From Larix sibirica (taxonomy: Eukaryota > Streptophyta > Pinopsida > Pinales > Pinaceae), in the NCBI GenBank assembly GCA_004151065.3, contig NWUY0300014654.1:41816-64294 (forward strand): 22,479 bases of DNA, read 5' to 3'. The notes beneath the pieces were generated by a model, which had not been told where the DNA came from, did not search any database, and saw only the letters and a list, made by a program, of their open reading frames with translations. Position 1 is the stretch's first letter, and each line of letters opens with the position of its first letter. This document shows, piece after piece, positions 18,161 through 22,479 of the stretch. A program made the position numbers and the translations under genes.

Positions 18161-20020
18161 TAGAAAGAACACTGGAAACGTGACAAATATGCGACGCCAT
18201 TATCCAAATTAAGGCTGGAGAAAGGAAAATAAATGCTGGCATAATTTATTTCTTTTGAGGATTTGCATAATTACATAAATAAAGAATGAACCCCAAAAAA
18301 AGTCTTTTGATATGCGACCTTTTTGTAAAAAGAAGGTACATTACCTGCGGTATCATGCCGCATGGGATAAATACGGGAAACAACTCAATATGAAATATGT
18401 ATCTACCTTGGCTTCTGTTTCATTGTTTACTTTTCATTGCTTCTCTACTATGATGAAACATTCAACAATTATTGCAAATGTTAATGCATCAAAATGCTAT
18501 ATGATTTACTGGGAATTTTGCAGTAGGCATTTTCATTTCCAGTTTTACTTAGAGAATTCATTAATATGATTGGAAAGAAAGCTCAAGTCGTTGGAGTGGA
18601 GCTAAATTTAGATAAAAAGAATCCTATTTACTTACTAAGGTTAACATGGAGTAGTTTGAGCTTTCAACCACTTTGTGACCAAATTAAGGGCTATTTCCAA
18701 AGGGTTTAATTCCATATGTTGGGATATAATAATTCTGGTGGGAGTATCCTTTCTCTTGGAATGGAAATTAATGAATGAAGTAAATTCTAGATTTATGGAA
18801 AGTATAAAGAAATTGGGTTTGCATGAGAAATGCAACAAGATCTTCACACAGCTTTAACGGTCTGGACATAGAATAAAATCACAACTATTTGGGTGAGGAT
18901 CTCAGAGGTTTCGAACACTTGTATCTCTGTATGATAGTCTATAATTTATGAACTGTTTTTTTTTTCAAAAGAAAAAAGAAATTTCTTGCTATTCATAAGG
19001 TTGAATCAAAGAAATTTACAATAATACCTATCCCANGAGATTTGAAAAAAGTAGCATTGCATCTAAAGTGACCCTCATCTTCTTGCACACACCCTGGTGC
19101 TATGATCTTATGGGCATGGAGTATGGAATAGATAAGAGTACTAACAAGGTGACAAATGAATCTTACTTTTCTTTGGGATTGTTGACCATTTCAAGAAGAC
19201 TCCATTCGTTGGAATTCGAAAAAAAATAGCAAATTAGTGTGGAACTTGTAATAATATCTCTTAACAAAAGCTTGAGTTTGTCCACTTTTTAACTCTCCTT
19301 TTTGTGGTGTGGATTGATATTGAATTCATCCATAAAATCAAGATGTCGAATATTGAAGGAGACGTGTTATCTAATTTGACAAAATTTCTAAAAACATAGA
19401 GGATGTCCACTAATTAATTAACAAATATTACAAGAAAATTTTGGTTTTCACATACTACACAACATTTAAATCTTGGTGAAAACTATTTCTAAGAAAACTA
19501 TTGCCATGGAAGTGGAGATCTTGGCTTCTATGTCCCAAGTTTAAATTCCAAGCTAAGAAAGTGATCTTGGTTATTTACTAAAGATTGTGTTGTTTGGTTG
19601 GTGATTGGTAGTTGGATGAGAGGGATCTTCATTATTTATAACATAAAAAAGGAAACTACTTCCTTATTCATGCAATGAGTTTGTGGAGGGGTTCAATGTA
19701 AAAGTGTGTTTTTTTAATTCTTTTAAATAATTAGTGTGGAATAAATCTTGTTTTTGTTTCCTCATTGTAAGAGGAAAATTGGTTTTAGGAAAGAAGGGTA
19801 GTGCTATGGCCATCGACAAAATTCATTTTTAAAGAAGTGGTTGTGCACTCCCAAGAGAATGTCATTGATTAGAAGAGCCATCGTGATCATTAAGTCAACC
19901 TGGGTGGTACACACTTAAGATAGAGTATATGGTTGAAATGATATTAAGACCTAATCATAAGAAGTTTTTCTAGTTTCCAATTTTCTTTTCACTTTGATCC
20001 CAAGATCCTCTCGATCGACC
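18161..20020. other. No gene recognised; one ambiguous base
   Basis: Nothing here matches a family I know on either strand. Plus-strand frames at 18312-18569 and 18675-18857 are short and lack domain motifs. A TTTTGCAG/TTTCCAG pair with pyrimidines near 18519-18541 could pass as splice acceptors but no exon chain supports a gene. A T11/A-rich patch lies at 18954-18985. An N at 19036 marks one uncertain base, with no duplicated sequence around it, unlike the N at 3059. Confidence 0.5.
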
Positions 20021-20396
20021 CTATGCATGTCATGTTTTCCCTGAATCAAAGGGTGCTTGATGATGCTTTCCAAGCATATGTCCTCTACAAAATCCATCAT
20101 GTGGAACTATCTTTGGAATACCAATAACCATGTTGTGAGTTACCATCATGTTCAAACTTCAAAAGTTCATATTTCCAAGTTGTATCACATATAGTTATAT
20201 ATATGTAGATATGTGATAAAAGCTCCATTCAGTCCTATGCATGCCATGATTTCCCTGAATCAAAGGGTGCTTGATGATGCTTTCCAAGCATACGTCTTCT
20301 ACAAACTCCATCATGTGGAACTATATTTTGAATAACACTAACCATGTTGTGAGTTACCATCATCTTCAAACTTTGAAAGTTCATGTGTCCAAGTTG
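20021..20396 (-). repeat. 162-bp tandem duplication inside the GAG-pre-integrase domain, period 214 bp
   Basis: 20021-20182 and 20235-20396 align without gaps at offset 214 with about 14 differences (roughly 91% identity). Both run from CTATGCATG to CCAAGTTG and encode the HHCC region on the minus strand. Neither copy keeps the second Cys: the right copy has Arg (CGT) and the left His (CAT). A 52-bp stretch separates them. Confidence 0.9.
20184..20217. other. Hairpin between the tandem copies
   Basis: ATCACATAT (20184-20192) and ATATGTGAT (20209-20217) form a perfect 9-bp inverted repeat around a 16-nt AT-rich loop, in the spacer separating the two 162-bp units. It could fold as a hairpin and may mark how the duplication arose by replication slippage; that is inference. 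Confidence 0.7.
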
Positions 20397-20540
20397 TTCA
20401 TGCCAAATTCAACATATATTATTGGTCTGAGCAATGAGTGCAGTCGATCCAGGCGCTGCAGTTTCTATAGTCAGTCCAAACGGTCGGAAGGAATCACAAA
20501 ACTTATAAAGTCTGTCTTTAGGATCTAGATTCCCTAAGGT
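20235..20540 (-). pseudogene. Copia-2 GAG-pre-integrase (HHCC finger) remnant
   Basis: From about 20530 downward the frame reads NLDPKDRLYKFCDSFRPFGL, then IC, stop, IWHEQLGHMNFQSLKMM, then VCRRRMLGKHHQAPFDSGKS. This is the zinc-binding domain before the Copia integrase core. Both His residues (WHEQLGH) and the first Cys remain; the second Cys position is Arg (CGT at 20294-20292). The frame runs open from about 20540 to about 20240 except for a TGA, better than its neighbours, then hits stops at the junction with the tandem copy. Confidence 0.85.
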
Positions 20541-20559
20541 AACAGTCCCCCCAGCCTCA

Positions 20560-20850
20560 TATCCTTTACGATAAAGTGATTTGGCCAAAATTTCATAGTC
20601 TTCTTAGTCTCTGTAAGTTGAGAAACCAGCAAAAAATTAGCACTCAAACTAGGCACATGATAGAAGTTCAATATTCAACCATGCTGACATTCAACATCTC
20701 CACTTCTAGCAATTGTGAGAGCATAGTTTTCAACTACATAAATCTTTTGTTCTAGAGCTCCACTTAAGGATGAGAACAGAGAAGCATCTTTTTCCATATG
20801 ATGAGTACATCCAGAATTGATTATCCATTATTTCCAAGTTGTACATGCAT
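20560..20850 (-). pseudogene. Copia-2 protease pseudogene, catalytic Asp changed
   Basis: This is the aspartic protease segment that would cleave Gag-Pol. The active-site region reads WIINSGCTHHMEKDASLF where plant Copia proteases have D-S-G in this position. The Asn codon AAT lies at 20816-20818 (minus), one G-to-A transition away from GAT. Downstream YALTIARSGDVEC and ILNFYHVPSLSANFLLVSQL follow the usual protease layout, with a stop between them. The lost Asp alone would inactivate it. Confidence 0.85.
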
Positions 20851-20973
20851 GTAATGCCTACGAAGTACTTACAGGGACAATATAATTTTCAGCAGGTCGA
20901 CTAATTGACTAACCAAAGATGCACTTTCCTCAAGGTTCTTGACCTCTTCTTCCAAATCCTTCATCTTCTTCCA

Positions 20974-21759
20974 ACAGTTCTTCTCGACATGTCCCACTTT
21001 TCCACATTATCGATAGGTCTTGTTCTTTCGATCCTTCTTCATTGATGATGACTCTTTTGTAGGGTGTTCGATACATTATGGTCGATGATCTGATCGACCA
21101 TGTTCTTTAGAATTTTTCTTGAACTTTATTTTGAGCAAGTGAGCCTGATGTTTGCTACCAAGCTTCCCTTCTTCAAATGATTTTTGTTGGTCTTTAATCA
21201 ACAAATCACATAAAGTATCAAAGGTAAAATCCTTACCATCTTGCTTGCAAGACATCAAATTGGCATGAAAGGACGAACATAAGACATCATATGGTGTCTT
21301 GAAATTCATTAGGACCACTTCAATGAGTTTTCCATCATGTTTTGGAAAATCCTTTCCACATTCGCCCAATTTCTGTTGTATCTCCTTGATGCGAGCTAAA
21401 TAGTCCTCAATCATGTCAAAGGATAGAGATTCCAAAGAGATCAACTCATTCTCTATCTGCATTACTTGAATTTATTTAACCTTGTTGAACAATAAATTCA
21501 GTTTAGTATAGACAACATGAGGACAATCAATCCTTCTCATGTGAAAGTGAATCTCCCTCTAAATGTAGGTCGTGATAACACCAACATCTTCATCCTTTTT
21601 CACATCGATAATAAACTTAGCATTGAAATTTGTCATATCAACAATAGAAATCTTCATTTACTACCACAGTCCTTTGATCTTCAACAAAGTCTCCATGTCT
21701 ATTGCCAATATTTCATAATTATGTCCATTAAGGACAATAGGTTCTACCTTGGAAGTCAT
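20974..21759 (-). pseudogene. Copia-2 gag pseudogene with zinc knuckle
   Basis: Ty1/Copia Gag remnant of about 260 codons. The start ATG at 21759 gives MTSKVEPIVLNGHNYEILAI, typical of plant Copia Gag N-termini, followed by METLLKIKGLW and two stops. The largest open part (21076-21462) carries SFDMIEDYLARIKEIQQKLG, the conserved central helix, and DTLCDLLIKDQQKSFEEGKL. The zinc knuckle at 20974-21015 reads T-Y-R, stop, then CGKVGHVEKNC: the first Cys has become Tyr and the residue before the second Cys is a stop, so nucleic-acid binding would be lost. The 136-codon plus-strand frame at 21517-21927 is an antisense shadow of this gag and the PBS. Confidence 0.9.
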
Positions 21760-21891
21760 CCTTCTAATCAAATAGATCTGATCAAAAGTTCAAGAAGAGG
21801 TATCAATCAACAAATCTTCAGGTTAGAGTCGATAAACACTATATCCGACTCGGCACAATTTGCAGAGAAAGGGGATAGGTCAAAACCAATA

Positions 21892-21903
21892 GCTATGATA
21901 CCA
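21892..21903 (-). other. Copia-2 primer-binding site (tRNA-iMet type)
   Basis: Minus strand TGGTATCATAGC matches 11 of 12 bases of TGGTATCAGAGC and directly follows the LTR end CCCAACA. It sets the element's orientation (leftward). Confidence 0.85.
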
Positions 21904-22466
21904 TGTTGGGAAACATATTCACCTTAAAATATAGAATATAAAATAAATGAAAGAAGGGAATATTATTCCAAGATAAATGTTGGTGTCTAAAGACACTACT
22001 ACAACACTCAAGCACAACGCATCATGAAGTACAGAACATCACAATGCATCATTGATTGGAAGGAAATATCAAATATCATCATTGTACATCACACAACCCA
22101 TAGGGTCGTCCTTTAATAGTCTCCAGATCTAACGAAATCCTTGAAAGTGACGAAGATCTAGTCCACAAATAGGGTTCGTTGGTTTGAACAGTTTCCACAA
22201 AATCTGCAATGTCCCAAAGTGTAGTCGGTCATTGTAGTTGCGTCAAGCACGATCTTATCGACCATTGAGTCAATTCTTCTACACTCTTAGTCAGGCCTCC
22301 AGTCAACTGTAGTCCATCAACTGACCGTCTCTAGAATATACAAGAGTGTGATGAACCTACACAACCTTATTTTCCAAGATCTGTTAAATTCATACATTCA
22401 TAGCATAATAATTCAAATGCATAAACAAGATCACTAGAAGAAAGACAGCACAAAACAATAACAACA
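21904..22466 (-). mobile_element. Copia-2 5' LTR (~563 bp)
   Basis: The internal end is fixed by the PBS at 21892-21903. On the plus strand the LTR begins TGTTGGGAAAC, and the outer end is proposed at ACAACA (22461-22466) because TGTTG and CAACA then form matching 5-bp termini. With no second LTR in the window the outer boundary is a guess. Two CAACTG motifs (22304-22309 and 22318-22323) resemble MYB-box cores seen in some plant LTR promoters; that regulatory reading is inference only. Confidence 0.65.
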
Positions 22467-22479
22467 GAGTTTATCCTGG

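Larger units (their letters stand above)
20021..22466 (-). mobile_element. Copia-2: 5' part of a Ty1/Copia element
   Basis: Read on the minus strand it has 5' LTR (22466-21904), PBS (21903-21892), gag (21759-20974), protease (about 20830-20560) and a GAG-pre-integrase domain (about 20540-20235), with a partial tandem second copy down to 20021. Integrase core, RT, RNase H and the 3' LTR are not seen, so the element is truncated at about 20021. Its Gag differs clearly from that of Copia-1, so it is a separate lineage. Confidence 0.85.

Noticed and set aside
18346-18362. TGCGG...CCGCA hairpin as a regulatory stem
   Set aside because: Five-bp arms are expected by chance in a window of this size.
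18954-18985. T-run then A-rich patch as a retroposon poly(A) tail
   Set aside because: No target duplication or SINE/LINE body is visible next to it.
21517-21927. 136-codon plus-strand frame, among the longest in the window
   Set aside because: It lies antisense to the Copia-2 gag start, leader and PBS, whose minus-strand reading has clear family motifs.
1-22479. tRNA, rRNA, CRISPR array, operon or intact host gene
   Set aside because: None seen on either strand; no cloverleaf with A/B boxes, regularly spaced repeat array or long open frame was found by eye.

Overview
This window looks like intergenic DNA from a large, repeat-rich plant nuclear genome. It is AT-rich, has no intact gene, and is filled with old, broken LTR retrotransposons of both plant superfamilies (Ty1/Copia and Ty3/Gypsy). 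No coding frame longer than about 150 codons survives. Every recognisable protein is a retroelement Gag or Pol piece carrying stops and frameshifts. A seed plant with slow element turnover (gymnosperm-like) would fit, but the species cannot be named from the sequence. I see no host gene, tRNA, rRNA, CRISPR array or bacterial-type signal.

Layout. 1-1796: anonymous flank with one TATC/TA microsatellite. 1797-4320: two copies of a ~1.26 kb block, about 99.5% identical, head to tail and joined by a single N at 3059; this is probably an assembly duplication. Each copy holds a 262-bp Copia LTR plus a primer-binding site. 3888-8040: a Copia element (Copia-1, + strand) with 5' LTR, PBS, long leader, decayed gag with an RG-rich tail and zinc knuckle, no visible pol, repeated 3' noncoding DNA, polypurine tract and 3' LTR. 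8061-10462: 3' part of a chromodomain Gypsy element (Gypsy-1A, - strand), truncated in its RNase H/RT region.

10463-12192: unassigned DNA with a decayed acidic reading frame. 12193-15073: a diverged second copy of 7521-10462 that keeps the same Copia-LTR/Gypsy-LTR junction, so it is a duplicated genomic segment and not two independent insertions. 15091-16437: nothing recognised. 16440-18160: a second, different Gypsy pol remnant (Gypsy-2, - strand) with RNase H-connection and integrase but no chromodomain seen. 18161-20020: nothing recognised. 20021-22466: a 5' portion of another Copia element (Copia-2, - strand) with 5' LTR, tRNA-iMet-type PBS, gag, protease with its catalytic Asp changed to Asn, and a GAG-pre-integrase domain that is partly duplicated in tandem.

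No genes act together here. The interest is structural: nested and duplicated retroelements, a probable assembly artefact, a gag-only Copia-like element with internal tandem repeats, and a Z-DNA/cruciform-prone tract beside the duplication boundary. Identity figures are hand counts from reading the sequence and are approximate.
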